Source of the DNA: Gemmatimonadales bacterium
GTDB taxonomy: Bacteria > Gemmatimonadota > Gemmatimonadetes > Gemmatimonadales > GWC2-71-9
Length of the DNA stretch: 64,000 nucleotides
Direction: 5' to 3'
NCBI GenBank assembly: GCA_036265815.1
Contig: DATAOI010000078.1
Coordinates: 26,717-90,716, forward strand
Below are positions 19,592 through 28,802 of this stretch, piece by piece (the first letter of the stretch is position 1; every line of letters begins with the position of its first letter). Position numbers and translations under genes: made by a program. The notes below the pieces were generated by a model. It was not told the origin of the DNA. It ran no database searches and worked only from the letters and a program-made list of their open reading frames with translations.

Positions 19592-20194
19592 ATGGAGAGC
19601 AGAGTCAAAGTCGCCGGACATCCGGTGCATCCGATGCTCATCGTCTTTCCGCTCGGCTTGCTGGCGACGGCGGTGATCTTCGACCTGATCGCGTTGGTCT
19701 CCCATGCGTCGCGCTGGACGGAAGTGGCCTATTACCTGATCGGCGCTGGTGTCATCGGTGGGCTGGCGGCGGCGGTGCCGGGCTGGATCGACTGGTTCGC
19801 GATCCCGAGGCGGACCCGGGCCAAGCGCATCGGTCTCCTTCACGGCATCGGCAACGTCCTCGTCCTGGTGCTGTTCGCGACGAGCTGGCTACTCCGCCGG
19901 GACAACCCAGCCGTGCCGCCTACCGGGGCGATCGTCGCCGGGCTTCTGGGAATCGTGCTGGGTACCGTGACCGGTTGGCTGGGCGGGGAGCTGGTCGGCC
20001 GGCTCGGTATCGGTGTGGACGACGGCGCCCATCTGGATGCGCCGAGCTCGCTCTCGGCGCTGCCGGCAGGGGCAGCGGGCTCCGCTCCTTCTCGTCCAGG
20101 GACCTCGGCGAGCTTCGGCGGAGTCGACCGGCGCGGCTTTCCGCAGCCGGCGTACGCAGGAGTCGAGCGACGGCGGGCAAGTCCGCGACCCTGA
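19592..20194 (+). CDS. DUF2231 domain membrane protein
   Basis: 200 residues with four membrane segments (about 13-35, 46-66, 82-104, 112-134). The DUF2231 signature is at the start (VAGHPVHPMLIVFPLGLL), including conserved His residues that could bind a metal or haem; the family's function is unestablished. GGAGG lies about 9 bases before the ATG. The cytosolic tail ends in AYAGVERRR, a short motif seen at the end of many bacterial membrane proteins. Its stop codon lies within a tandem 18-base repeat and overlaps a possible CTG start of the endonuclease III gene. Confidence 0.88.
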   Translation: MESRVKVAGHPVHPMLIVFPLGLLATAVIFDLIALVSHASRWTEVAYYLIGAGVIGGLAAAVPGWIDWFAIPRRTRAKRIGLLHGIGNVLVLVLFATSWLLRRDNPAVPPTGAIVAGLLGIVLGTVTGWLGGELVGRLGIGVDDGAHLDAPSSLSALPAGAAGSAPSRPGTSASFGGVDRRGFPQPAYAGVERRRASPRP

Positions 20195-20225
20195 GCAAGT
20201 CCGCGACCCTGAGCAAGTCCGCGAC
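20177..20225 (+). repeat. 18-base tandem repeat spanning a gene junction
   Basis: The unit GCAAGTCCGCGACCCTGA occurs twice in full (20177-20194, 20195-20212), followed by 13 bases of a third copy. It supplies the TGA of the DUF2231 gene and, in the overlapping frame, encodes repeated KSATLS. Each full copy ends CTGA, so each carries an in-frame CTG for the downstream gene. Confidence 0.9.
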
Positions 20226-20904
20226 GCCGGGAGCGCCGGGGCGGAAGCGGCCATTCGACGTCACCCTGGCGCTGCGGCGGATTCGCCGGGCGGTTCGGCC
20301 GTTTCCCAAGGCGGCGATGTTCGCGCTGGCCGACGAGGGGCATCGCTCGCTGTTCGAGCAGGTGGTTGCCTGTATTCTCTCGATCCGCACGCGTGACGAG
20401 GTCAGCCTGCTGGCGGCTCGGCGTCTCTTCGCCGCCGCGCCGAGCGCGGCCGCCATCGCGGATCTCAACTTGGCCGCGCTCGACCGGCTCATCGGAGACA
20501 CCAGCTTTCATCTGGCCAAAGCCGCGCAGATCCGCGAGATCGCCCAACAGGCCGAGCGCGAGCACCGGGGCGTGCTACCGTGCGACGAATCCCTGGTGCG
20601 CGGCTTCCGGGGTGTGGGGCCGAAGTGTGCCCACCTCGCCCTGGGAATCGCCTGCGGGCAGCAACATATCAGCGTCGATATCCACGTTCATCGCGTGACC
20701 AATCGCTGGGGATACGTCCAGGCAAGCGCGCCTGAGCGGACGATGGCCGCTCTGGAGGCCCGTCTGCCACGGCGCAACTGGCTGGAGCTCAATGCGCTGC
20801 TGGTTCCGTTCGGGAAGCACATCTGCACCGGAGCGCTGCCCCGGTGCAGCACCTGCCCGGTACTGGACATGTGCCGGCAAGTGGGAGTGGCCAGGCACCG
20901 CTAG
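20191..20904 (+). CDS. nth: endonuclease III family DNA glycosylase/AP lyase
   Basis: About 237 residues if it starts at the CTG at 20191; the start is uncertain (CTG at 20209 is equally possible, and ATG at 20317 would cut off the first helix). A HhH-GPD fold is clear: FEQVVACILSIRTRDE, the helix-hairpin-helix with catalytic Lys in GFRGVGPKCAHLALG, the catalytic Asp in SVDIHVHRV, and a C-terminal [4Fe-4S] set with exact Cys-x6-Cys-x2-Cys-x5-Cys spacing. It should excise oxidised pyrimidines. The usual Gln of SAQTTD is Arg here (SIRTRDE), which may alter base specificity. No conventional ATG or GTG lies where family members start. Confidence 0.88.
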   Translation: MSKSATLSKSATPGAPGRKRPFDVTLALRRIRRAVRPFPKAAMFALADEGHRSLFEQVVACILSIRTRDEVSLLAARRLFAAAPSAAAIADLNLAALDRLIGDTSFHLAKAAQIREIAQQAEREHRGVLPCDESLVRGFRGVGPKCAHLALGIACGQQHISVDIHVHRVTNRWGYVQASAPERTMAALEARLPRRNWLELNALLVPFGKHICTGALPRCSTCPVLDMCRQVGVARHR

Positions 20905-20928
20905 GCAGCGAGCGCCAGGCAGTCCCGC

Positions 20929-21891
20929 TCAAAGCCGCCGCTCCGCCGGCCGGTAACCAATTGCCGCGTTGAGCCACCGTACCAGCGGCACCAACCCCGC
21001 GAAGTCCCGCGCCAGGATGGCCGGAAGCCGAGGGCTCATCGCCTCCGCGGGGGTCAGATTCCGGGTCGCCGTGAACGAGCGGAAGCGAAGCCAGCGCTCC
21101 GCCGGATGATCGGGCGCGTAGCCCCGGGGCACCCGCCTGAGCACCGCCTCCTCATCGAGCGTCCCGAAGCGCCGCCGGAACGCCGGCGCCCGTACCAGCC
21201 GCGGCAGAGCGCCCGGCTCATCCGCGATCACCTCCCGGATCCGGTCCAGTGCCGGCCGAGCCGGCATCCAGATGCCCCCGGCCACGAAACAGTCGCCCTC
21301 CGCCAATTGGAAATAGAGTCCGGCACCCGCACCCTGGGCGTTCTGTCCGGCTCCCCGGCCAGCGTCCCGATGGTAAAATTGACAGGCCGCGTTGGTCTTG
21401 TAGGGGGACTTGTCGGGGGAGAATCGCACGTCGCGATAGATCCGGAAGATGGACCGGCGGGGATCGCCCACCAGCTCCGGGGCGATCCCCGCCAGCCGGA
21501 CATCCATCTCCTCCACCAGCACCCGGAGCGGCGTCAGAAGCTCCGTCTCGTACACCGCCCGGTGCCGCTCGAACCATTCCCTGCTGTTGTGCCGCACAAG
21601 ATTCCTGAGGAAGCGCAAAGCCTCCGGACGAAAGCCGGAGAAGCTGGAGTTGCCGGTCAACAGTCGCTCCTTTCGTAACTTGGAGAGCCGCTTGATGGCG
21701 AGCTCCCGCCGGAGCGCCGCACCGCGGTCGCGGGCGGGCTCCAGGTACACCAGCCGCACCGGGAGGCGTGCGCGGGTGTAGGCGGCGCCTCGGCCGGCAT
21801 TATGCGCCGTCTCCCGGCGGCCGGGGTCGGTGGTGATCCCGGTGTATAAAGAGTCGTCACCGCAGCGGGCGACATAGACGAACCAGGCCAT
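20929..21891 (-). CDS. GIY-YIG nuclease fused to DUF2461 domain
   Basis: 320 residues in one uninterrupted frame. Residues 1-85 are a UPF0213/YhbQ-type GIY-YIG domain (FVYVARCGDDSLYTGITTDP, then RRELAIKRLSKLRKE). From about residue 88 the protein is DUF2461 (SGFRPEALRFLRNLVRHNSREWF, FRIYRDVRFSPDKSPYKTN, GIWMP, PRGYAPDHPAERWL). DUF2461 is a widespread family of unknown function. The two domains are normally separate proteins. The join is short (LLTGNSSF), with no stop or frame change, so the fusion is real unless an indel error merged two genes. It is divergent from the PilS-like kinase. Confidence 0.88.
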   Translation of the reverse strand: MAWFVYVARCGDDSLYTGITTDPGRRETAHNAGRGAAYTRARLPVRLVYLEPARDRGAALRRELAIKRLSKLRKERLLTGNSSFSGFRPEALRFLRNLVRHNSREWFERHRAVYETELLTPLRVLVEEMDVRLAGIAPELVGDPRRSIFRIYRDVRFSPDKSPYKTNAACQFYHRDAGRGAGQNAQGAGAGLYFQLAEGDCFVAGGIWMPARPALDRIREVIADEPGALPRLVRAPAFRRRFGTLDEEAVLRRVPRGYAPDHPAERWLRFRSFTATRNLTPAEAMSPRLPAILARDFAGLVPLVRWLNAAIGYRPAERRL

Positions 21892-21908
21892 ATAGATTGT
21901 ATAGATTG
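21891..21908. repeat. 9-base tandem direct repeat between divergent genes
   Basis: TATAGATTG occurs twice head-to-tail, filling most of the gap between the GIY-YIG fusion start (21891) and the first possible PilS start (21911). This AT-rich patch is unusual for the genome and may contain -10 elements or an operator for both directions. Confidence 0.6.
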
Positions 21909-21967
21909 TAATGCCGCGCCTGCCTTTCTATCTTCGGCGTACACCTGGAAAAGACCGAGTCACCCGC

Positions 21968-23671
21968 ATGATGCCTGTCGAGGCCGCGACCGCACGGGCC
22001 CGGCCCCCCGCGCTGCCTGACCGCCGGGGCGCCGGCCGCAGCACTCTGCCCGATCAACGGACCCTGCTGTCCTGGCTGTTCGTCGGACGGCTGGTGCTGG
22101 CGGTAGGGGTGCTGCTCGGCGCGGGGCTGGTGTGGAACGAGCGGCCGCAGGAGTCCCGGCTGGTCAGCGCCGCCGTGGTGGTGGCGCTGCTCTTCACCGC
22201 CTACGGGGCCTGGGCCGTCTTCCTGCGGCAGCGGCAGCCGGGCAACGGCTTCCTGTTTCTTCAGGCCGCGATCGATCTGGGCGTGGTGACGACGATCGTC
22301 CACATCGTGGGACAGCCGCAGTCGGGGTTCCCCGCGCTCTACGTCCTGCTGGTGGCGGCGTATGCCCTCCTCATGCCGCCGGCCTGGGGGGCGCTGGTCA
22401 CCATCATCGCCTCGGCGCTCTTCCTGGGCGATGCCTTCATGAGCCGGGCCGGTACGCCCGACACGGCGTTCTGGGCCCAGATTCTGGTGTTCAACGCTGT
22501 TTTCGCCATCGTCGCCGTGCTGGGGCGCCGGCTCCGCGAGGCGGGCATGGAGCAGCAGACCCTCGCGATCGAGCTGAAGCGCGTCCGGCTCGAAGCCGAC
22601 GACATCCTGCACAACATCCGCTCCGGCGTGCTGACCGTGGATGGCCTGGGCCGCCTGGCGTTCATCAATCCGACCGCCCAGCGGCTCCTGAGCCTCGATG
22701 GCGAGAGCCTGCTGGGCCATCCGGTGCTCGATCAGCTCAAGATCCGGTCGTCCGAGCTATGGGCCGCGGTCGTCTCCGGCATCCGGAACGGCCGCAAGAT
22801 CAGCCGCGGCGAGGGGGTCGTGTCGCACGACGGAGGAAAGATCTTTCCCATCGGCCTCAGCACCACCACCTTCCGACAGGAGGCCCAGGAGGCACCGTCG
22901 GTGACCGCCATCTTCACCGATATCTCGGACCTGAAGGAAGTCCAGGAGCTGCAGGCGCGAGCGGATCGGCTGGAGGCCGTCGCGGCACTGAGCGCGTCCC
23001 TGGCGCATGAGATCCGAAATCCGCTGGCGTCGATCCGGAGCTCGGTGGAGCAGCTCGCCCGCTCCAAGCACGCCGACGAGGACGAGCGCTTCCTGGCCGG
23101 CCTCATCGTCCGGGAGAGCGACCGTCTGAGCCGGCTGCTGAGCGAGTTTCTCGACTTCGCCCGGGTGCGGGCCACCCATTTCGTGCCGCTCGACCTGCAT
23201 ACCGTGGTTGTCGCGGTGGTGCGGCTCATCCGGGCCCACCCCGACTGCCGTCCCGACGCGGCCATCACCGTGGAGGGCGGCCGCACCATTGTGGAGGCGG
23301 ACGAGGACCTGTTGCACCGGGTGATCGCCAACCTGGTGCTCAATGCCGTCCAGGCTGCGCACGGCCCCATCCGCATCACGGTCAGTCTGGCCGCCGTGCA
23401 TGGAGCGGACGTCCCCCACGGCACCAACTTCGAGCACGCCGTGCGGCTCCAGATCCGGGACAACGGCCCGGGCATTCCGGCGGAGATCCGGGAACGGCTG
23501 TTCCAGCCTTTCGTGTCGGGCCGTCCAGGCGGGAGCGGCCTCGGGCTCGCCATCGTCCAGCGCGCGGTCGAGGCCCACCGCGGCCTGGTGTCGGTGGAAT
23601 CCGCGGCCGGTACCGGCACCACCTTTACCGTGTTCCTGCCCGCCAAAATGATTGCGGAGGATGCTGCATGA
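21968..23671 (+). CDS. pilS: PilS-like membrane sensor histidine kinase
   Basis: About 567 residues from the ATG at 21968 (the upstream ATG at 21911 lacks a ribosome site and sits on a tandem repeat). Six membrane segments lie in the first 190 residues, as in PilS. A PAS domain follows (about 210-320, [20 protein letters not shown]), then HisKA with phospho-His347 in [12 protein letters not shown] and an HATPase ([28 protein letters not shown]). PilS senses pilin in the membrane and phosphorylates PilR to switch on sigma-54 transcription of pilA. Its stop overlaps the next gene's ATG by 4 bases. That partner is frameshifted. Confidence 0.88.
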   Translation: MMPVEAATARARPPALPDRRGAGRSTLPDQRTLLSWLFVGRLVLAVGVLLGAGLVWNERPQESRLVSAAVVVALLFTAYGAWAVFLRQRQPGNGFLFLQAAIDLGVVTTIVHIVGQPQSGFPALYVLLVAAYALLMPPAWGALVTIIASALFLGDAFMSRAGTPDTAFWAQILVFNAVFAIVAVLGRRLREAGMEQQTLAIELKRVRLEADDILHNIRSGVLTVDGLGRLAFINPTAQRLLSLDGESLLGHPVLDQLKIRSSELWAAVVSGIRNGRKISRGEGVVSHDGGKIFPIGLSTTTFRQEAQEAPSVTAIFTDISDLKEVQELQARADRLEAVAALSASLAHEIRNPLASIRSSVEQLARSKHADEDERFLAGLIVRESDRLSRLLSEFLDFARVRATHFVPLDLHTVVVAVVRLIRAHPDCRPDAAITVEGGRTIVEADEDLLHRVIANLVLNAVQAAHGPIRITVSLAAVHGADVPHGTNFEHAVRLQIRDNGPGIPAEIRERLFQPFVSGRPGGSGLGLAIVQRAVEAHRGLVSVESAAGTGTTFTVFLPAKMIAEDAA

Positions 23672-25046
23672 GTTACAAGCCCTCGGTCCTGGTGGTCGAC
23701 GACGAATCGGGCATCCTCGATACCCTCCGCATCCTGCTGCGGAACGAAGGGTTCGAGGTCACCACCGCGCAGGGGGGAAAGGCGGGATTGGAGCAGATCC
23801 GATCGGGAGCCCACGACATCATCCTCTCCGACGTCCGGATGCCCCAGGTCTCCGGACTGGACATTCTGAGCGCGGCCCGGGAGCAGGATCCGATGACGCC
23901 GGTCATCCTGATGACCGCGCAGGCCTCGCTGCAGAGCGCCATCGGCGCGGTCAACTCCGGAGCCTTCTACTACATCCAGAAGCCGTTCTCCAACGACGAG
24001 CTCGTGGCCATCCTCCGCCGGGCCTGCGAGTACCGCGCGGTGCGGGTGGAGAACAAGCAGCTCAAGCAGGAGATCCGCCGGCGGGACAAGGGCACGGTCA
24101 GCCGCCCGATCGGCAAGTCCAAGCGCTTCCTGGACGTACTCAAGCTGGCCGAGCACGTGGCGCCCACCGATTCGACCGTGCTGATTCAAGGGGAGAGCGG
24201 CACCGGCAAGGGGTCATCGCCCGCTACGTCCACAACCTCTCCAGCCGAAACGATGGACCCTTCCTCTCCATCAACTGCGGCGCCTTGCCGGAGAACCTGT
24301 TGGAGAGCGAGCTGTTCGGCCACGTGAAAGGGTCTTTCACCGGGGCCGTGCGGGACAAGCAGGGACTCTTCGCGGCCGCCCGGGGCGGCAGCTTCTTCCT
24401 GGACGAGGTGGGGGAGATGCCTCCCTCGCTGCAGGTGAAGCTGCTGCGGGTGCTGCAGGAGCGGGAAGCGATCCCGGTGGGCGCCACCGAGCCGATCCCG
24501 GTGGACGTCCGTATCATCGCCGCCACCAACCGGGAGCTGGAGGAGGAGATCCGCCGGGGGAACTTCCGGTCCGACCTGTTCTACCGGCTGAACGTCATCG
24601 CGCTCAACCTGCCCCCGCTCCGCGAGCGCCGGGACGACCTTCTGCTGCTCATCGAGTATCTGCTGCAGAACCTGGCCCAGGAGAACGGCAGCGAGCCCAA
24701 GGCACTGGCGTCGGAGGCGCTGGACGCCGTGATGGTCTACGAATGGCCCGGCAACGTGCGGGAGCTGGAGAACGCACTGGAGCACGCGGTCGTGCTCACC
24801 CGGGGCAACCTGATCGACGTCAACTCGCTGCCGGAGCGGATCACCAAGCGTCGGAAGGAGCCGCTCGTGGCCGAGCGGTCGTACCGCAATCCAACGCTCG
24901 AGGTGATCGAGCGGGCCTACATCATGTGGGTGCTGCAGGCGGAAGGCGGGAACAAGACCCGGGCGGCGGAGGTGCTGGGGATCGATCCCTCCACGCTGTA
25001 CCGGAAGTTGAGCCGGTACGAGGAGCAGGTGGAGGTGAAGGCGTAA
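23668..25046 (+). pseudogene. pilR: PilR-like sigma-54 activator interrupted by a one-base frameshift
   Basis: NtrC-class activator in two frames. From 23668 come a receiver domain (LVVDDESG, phospho-Asp in [20 protein letters not shown]) and the start of the AAA+ domain as far as the Walker A GESGTGK (codon AAG at 24208-24210). The frame then shifts: VIARYVH, the sigma-54-contact loop [43 protein letters not shown] and a Fis helix-turn-helix ([21 protein letters not shown]) continue to 25046 in another frame. The shift maps to a run of four G (24210-24213); one extra G restores GTGKGVIAR. Either a natural lesion or a homopolymer sequencing error. It follows pilS with a 4-base overlap. Confidence 0.88.
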
Positions 25047-25170
25047 CGTCCTCCGCGATCCGGCTTTTCGGTCGCTTGCAAGTTGCGGTATCCTTGACAC
25101 TTTGCGCCGGTCACTGGGTGAGCTCCAGCCGGGGTTCCCCTCGTATCAGAGTGAAGGCTCAGCTTCGCCT

Positions 25171-25185
25171 GGGCACGCGGCGTGC
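25171..25185 (+). promoter_or_regulatory. candidate sigma-54 promoter for the methyltransferase/glycosyltransferase operon
   Basis: GGGCACGCGGCGTGC has GG-N10-GC spacing with a perfect GGCAC -24 core and a weaker -12 (GTGCT). Transcription would begin near 25197, about 35 bases before the methyltransferase ATG. It is the weakest of five candidate sites, in a GC-rich gap where chance matches are more likely. Confidence 0.4.
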
Positions 25186-25230
25186 TACCCCGCAGTCGGT
25201 CCGCGCCAACCAGGCCAAGTCCCGGCACCC

Positions 25231-25980
25231 ATGAGACGCCAACCCGGACCTCACATGAATCCCGTGGTCGCAGGTGATGTCGCCGGTGCGCAGACCTTGG
25301 AGATCATGGCCAGCGCCCCCCGATACAATGCCTGGCAGTACGAAACCATCGCGCCCTACATCGGCTCCCGCGTGCTCGAGGTCGGCTCCGGAATCGGCAA
25401 CATGTCGCTCCACCTGGTGGAGTCCGGGCGCGAGTTGGTGGTGCTCACCGATACCGATGAGTGGTACCGGGACCAGCTCCGGACACGCTTCGGCGTCCAC
25501 TCGAATGTGGCCGTCGCTCCCCTGACCCTGCCGGACGATCACGCAGCTCGGGTCTTCGCCCGCCATCGGCTCGACACCGTGGTCGCGCTCAACGTGGTGG
25601 AGCACATCCCCGACGACGTCGGCGCCCTGCGAACGATGGGCACCATGGTGGAACGCGGCGGACGGGTCGTGGTGCTGGTGCCCGCGCTGGAGGCGCTCTT
25701 CGGCTCTCTCGACCGGGAGCTGGAGCATCAGCGCCGCTATACCCGTCGCACTCTTCGGGCTGCGGCGGAGGCGGCGGGGCTCCGGGTGGAAGCCCTCTTC
25801 TGGTTCAACTTCGTCGGGACGTTCGGCTGGTGGTGGAACGCCAGGGTGCGCCGCACGCCGCGGATTCCCACCGATCAGCTGCGGACGTTCGATGCGCTGG
25901 TGCCGCTCCTCCGCTTGGAGCGCTATCTGCCGCTTCCCTGTGCCCAATCACTGGTCTTGGTCGGAGTGAGCGATGCCTGA
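25231..25980 (+). CDS. class I SAM-dependent methyltransferase
   Basis: About 249 residues from the ATG at 25231; an ATG at 25255 would shorten it by eight. SAM motif I is [12 protein letters not shown], with the acidic motif II Asp in VVLTDTDEW and NVVEHIPDD as the Rossmann beta-4 signature. The C-terminus has aromatic segments ([15 protein letters not shown]) suggesting membrane contact. Methyltransferases of this type next to a DPM1-like glycosyltransferase commonly modify lipid-linked sugars or quinone-like substrates. It overlaps the next gene by 8 bases, so a three-gene operon is likely (methyltransferase, GT2, GT-C). Confidence 0.85.
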   Translation: MRRQPGPHMNPVVAGDVAGAQTLEIMASAPRYNAWQYETIAPYIGSRVLEVGSGIGNMSLHLVESGRELVVLTDTDEWYRDQLRTRFGVHSNVAVAPLTLPDDHAARVFARHRLDTVVALNVVEHIPDDVGALRTMGTMVERGGRVVVLVPALEALFGSLDRELEHQRRYTRRTLRAAAEAAGLRVEALFWFNFVGTFGWWWNARVRRTPRIPTDQLRTFDALVPLLRLERYLPLPCAQSLVLVGVSDA

Positions 25981-26746
25981 GCTGCCCAGGCTCTCAGTGA
26001 TCGTGCCGGTGTACAACGAGGAGAGGACGCTGCCGGACATCGTCCAGGCGTTGCACGCGGTGCCACTCCCGATGGAGATCATCGCGGTGAACGATGCCTC
26101 GACCGATCGCAGCGCGCTCATCCTCGATGAGCTGCAGGCAAAGGGGCTGCTGGACATCGTGGTGCACCAGCCGAAGAACCGCGGCAAGGGTGCCGCGTTG
26201 CGGGAGGGGATCCGGCGTGCCACCGGCGAGGTGATCGTGGTCCAGGATGCGGACCTCGAGTACGACCCGGCGGACTTCGGCAAGCTGTTGAGCCCGATCC
26301 TGGAGGGGAAGGCGGATGCGGTATTTGGCTCCCGCTTCCTCGGCGGCGAGCGCCGGGTGCTCTACTTCTGGCACTCGGTCGGCAACCGGCTCCTGACGCT
26401 CCTCTCGAACATGTTGACCAACATCAACCTGACCGATATGGAGACGTGCTACAAGATGGTGCGCGCTCCGTTGATGAAGTCGCTGGTCCTGACCAGTGAC
26501 CGGTTCGGGTTCGAGCCGGAAGTGGTGGCCCGCCTCGCGCAAGCGCGCGCCCGGATCTGGGAGGTGTCCATCTCCTACTCGGGCCGGACCTACCAGGAGG
26601 GGAAGAAGATCGGCTGGAAGGATGGCCTCGCGGCATTCGGCCATATCGTGCGATTCAATCTCTTCCCTCGGCCGCGCCTCCCCGCCGCCGCGGCATCGGT
26701 GGCGCCGCAGCCCAGCGGCATCGGCGGTGCGCGCGCGTCCGAATGA
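25973..26746 (+). CDS. GT2 family glycosyltransferase, polyprenyl-phosphate mannose/glucose synthase-like
   Basis: 257 residues. GT-A fold of the DPM1/GtrB type: [44 protein letters not shown], the metal-binding [12 protein letters not shown], and the downstream GSRF and [16 protein letters not shown] motifs of dolichol-phosphate mannosyltransferases. No C-terminal membrane segments, so it is like the soluble single-domain forms. It would load a sugar from a nucleotide donor onto polyprenyl phosphate, the donor used by GT-C enzymes such as those encoded next to it. Overlaps genes on both sides by 8 and 4 bases. Confidence 0.9.
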   Translation: MPELPRLSVIVPVYNEERTLPDIVQALHAVPLPMEIIAVNDASTDRSALILDELQAKGLLDIVVHQPKNRGKGAALREGIRRATGEVIVVQDADLEYDPADFGKLLSPILEGKADAVFGSRFLGGERRVLYFWHSVGNRLLTLLSNMLTNINLTDMETCYKMVRAPLMKSLVLTSDRFGFEPEVVARLAQARARIWEVSISYSGRTYQEGKKIGWKDGLAAFGHIVRFNLFPRPRLPAAAASVAPQPSGIGGARASE

Positions 26747-28800
26747 CGGAGGGCCACCCCGCCGCCGCCACCCGGCCACCCCGATCCTGGGGAGCAGTCG
26801 CCGCGGCGATATTCCTGCTGGTCTTTGGATTTCTTCCGTTGGTCAATTGGATTCCGGTCGGTCAGGGAGTGTCCTGGTACCGCGGGCTGGCAGCGGAGTG
26901 GGCCAACGGCGGCGCCATCGTCCTCGGCCTGGCCGCGGTGCTGACGATATTCTCCCGCCGGATCCCCCTGCTTCGCGCCGAGACGTGGCTGGAGTCGCGC
27001 GCCTCGGCTGCCACGCCGTCCCCTCTGACCATCGCGATGATCGCGATCCTCGCTCTCGCCCTGTACGCCGGCATCGCGCGCTACCTGTTCGACGCGCATC
27101 CGCTCGTCATCGACGAGGTCGTGCAGACGTTCCAGGCCCAGATCCTGGCCGGTGGCCGTCTGTGGCTGCCGCCGTCGCTTCATCCGGAGTTCGTCAGTGA
27201 GCTGAACATCATCGACTGGGGTGGGAAAACGTACTCCCACTTTCCCATCGGCGGTCCGGCGTTGCTCGCGGTGGGCGAGTTGTTTCACCGGCCATGGCTG
27301 GTGGACCCGGTGGCAGGTGCCCTCTCGGTCGTGCTCTTCGCCGCAATGGTGTCCGCCGTCGAGCCCGGCCGGCGGACCCGGCTGGGCGCCACCATCCTCT
27401 TCGCGGTCGCGCCGTTTACGGCTTTTATGGCGGGTTCCTACATGAACCACGTCACTGCGCTCACCTGCCTGCTGCTCGGAATGGCCGGGCTCGCGAAGGT
27501 GACGACCAGCGAGGACCCTCACCCCTGGTGGGCGTTTGCCTGCGGCCTGGGCTTCGGCTGCTCGGCGGCCGTGCGACCCATCGACGCCGCGATCTTCGCG
27601 ATCCCTGCAGGCATGTGGCTCGGCATTCGAGCGGTGGGACGTCGCCGGTTCGCCGATCTGGCTTTCGCCGGTGTGGGGATGGCCATCCCCATCGCGGCGC
27701 TCATGTGGGTCAACTCGGCGACCACCGGCGCTCCATTCCGCTTCGGCTACCAGGTGATGTGGGGAGGGAATGTCGGCCTCGGCTTCCATCCCTCACCGTG
27801 GGGCGACTCCCACACCCCGCTCCAGGGTCTCGCGCTGATCAATCTGTATTTCATCCGGCTGCAGACGTTCCTCTACGAGACTCCGCTCCCGAGCCTGGTG
27901 CCGGTCATCGCGGCGCTCGCACTGACCCGGCGCCTCTCGCCGTTCGACCGATACCTCCTCCTGGCGAGTGGCCTGCTGGTCGGAGCCTACTTCGCGTACT
28001 GGCATGACGGATACTATCTGGGGCCACGCTTCATGTATCCACTGCTGCCGGCGCTGGTGCTGTGGACCGCGCGGCTCCCACGGATCGCCACGGAGCGATT
28101 CGGCAATCCAACGGCTGGACGGGCGGTGCTCCTGGGCTACCTGATCTCGGCCGTCCTCGCCGTCAGTGTCGCGCTGCCGATTCGCGCCCGTCAGTACCAC
28201 ACGATGTTCGGCCTGATGCGGTGGGATGTGTCACGGGCAGCCGAGGCAGCGGGTGCCCGAAACGCCGTCGTATTTGTCCGGGAGACGTGGGGAGCGCAGC
28301 TGCTGGTGCGGATGTGGGCGCTGGGTGTCCCTCGCGCCGACGCCGAGCGGATTTACCGTCGCGCCGACGCGTGCATGCTCGACCGTGCGATCACGGGTCT
28401 GGAGGGGCCGCCAGGGCACCCGCTGCCCCCGGACTCCCTGCTGCGCGCTCTGGACGCGACCACCGCGGACTCCGGTCGCCTGGTCCGCTCCAGCTTCTCG
28501 CCGGACACGAGCGAGCGATTTCTCCCCACGTTTCGCTACACCCAGAGCTGTGTGGACCGGATCAACGAAGATCGAGGCGGCACCATGCTCCTGGCGCCGC
28601 TCCTCCTGGTCCACGATGGCAACGTGTACGTCCGTGACCTTCACGAGCGGAATGCCCAGGTCGCCCGGGAGCATCCGGACCGCTCGCTCTTTCTGCTCCG
28701 GCCACCGTCCGCCAACTCGGGGGCCGCGCCGGAGTTCTATCGACTGTCGCGGGATTCGCTACTGGCCACCAGCCCGTTGCTGGCTGCCGGGCGCGACTGA
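26743..28800 (+). CDS. GT-C fold membrane glycosyltransferase (GT39/ArnT-like)
   Basis: 685 residues with about a dozen membrane helices in the first 490 residues and a periplasmic C-terminal domain of about 190 residues. The first periplasmic loop has the acidic pair in [15 protein letters not shown], where GT-C enzymes keep their catalytic Asp/Glu. A further loop has [20 protein letters not shown], a motif shared by PMT/ArnT-like proteins. It should transfer sugar from the polyprenyl-phosphate made by the preceding gene. The acceptor is unknown; pilin or surface polymer are candidates because of the pilus genes around it. Its stop lies 2 bases from the end of the convergent TMTC-like gene. 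Confidence 0.78.
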   Translation: MTEGHPAAATRPPRSWGAVAAAIFLLVFGFLPLVNWIPVGQGVSWYRGLAAEWANGGAIVLGLAAVLTIFSRRIPLLRAETWLESRASAATPSPLTIAMIAILALALYAGIARYLFDAHPLVIDEVVQTFQAQILAGGRLWLPPSLHPEFVSELNIIDWGGKTYSHFPIGGPALLAVGELFHRPWLVDPVAGALSVVLFAAMVSAVEPGRRTRLGATILFAVAPFTAFMAGSYMNHVTALTCLLLGMAGLAKVTTSEDPHPWWAFACGLGFGCSAAVRPIDAAIFAIPAGMWLGIRAVGRRRFADLAFAGVGMAIPIAALMWVNSATTGAPFRFGYQVMWGGNVGLGFHPSPWGDSHTPLQGLALINLYFIRLQTFLYETPLPSLVPVIAALALTRRLSPFDRYLLLASGLLVGAYFAYWHDGYYLGPRFMYPLLPALVLWTARLPRIATERFGNPTAGRAVLLGYLISAVLAVSVALPIRARQYHTMFGLMRWDVSRAAEAAGARNAVVFVRETWGAQLLVRMWALGVPRADAERIYRRADACMLDRAITGLEGPPGHPLPPDSLLRALDATTADSGRLVRSSFSPDTSERFLPTFRYTQSCVDRINEDRGGTMLLAPLLLVHDGNVYVRDLHERNAQVAREHPDRSLFLLRPPSANSGAAPEFYRLSRDSLLATSPLLAAGRD

Positions 28801-28802
28801 GC

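Noticed and set aside
24190..24230. Programmed -1 frameshift in pilR
   Set aside because: A -1 slip on the G run would give an intact protein, but there is no proper slippery heptamer or clear downstream structure; a single-base loss or read error is simpler.
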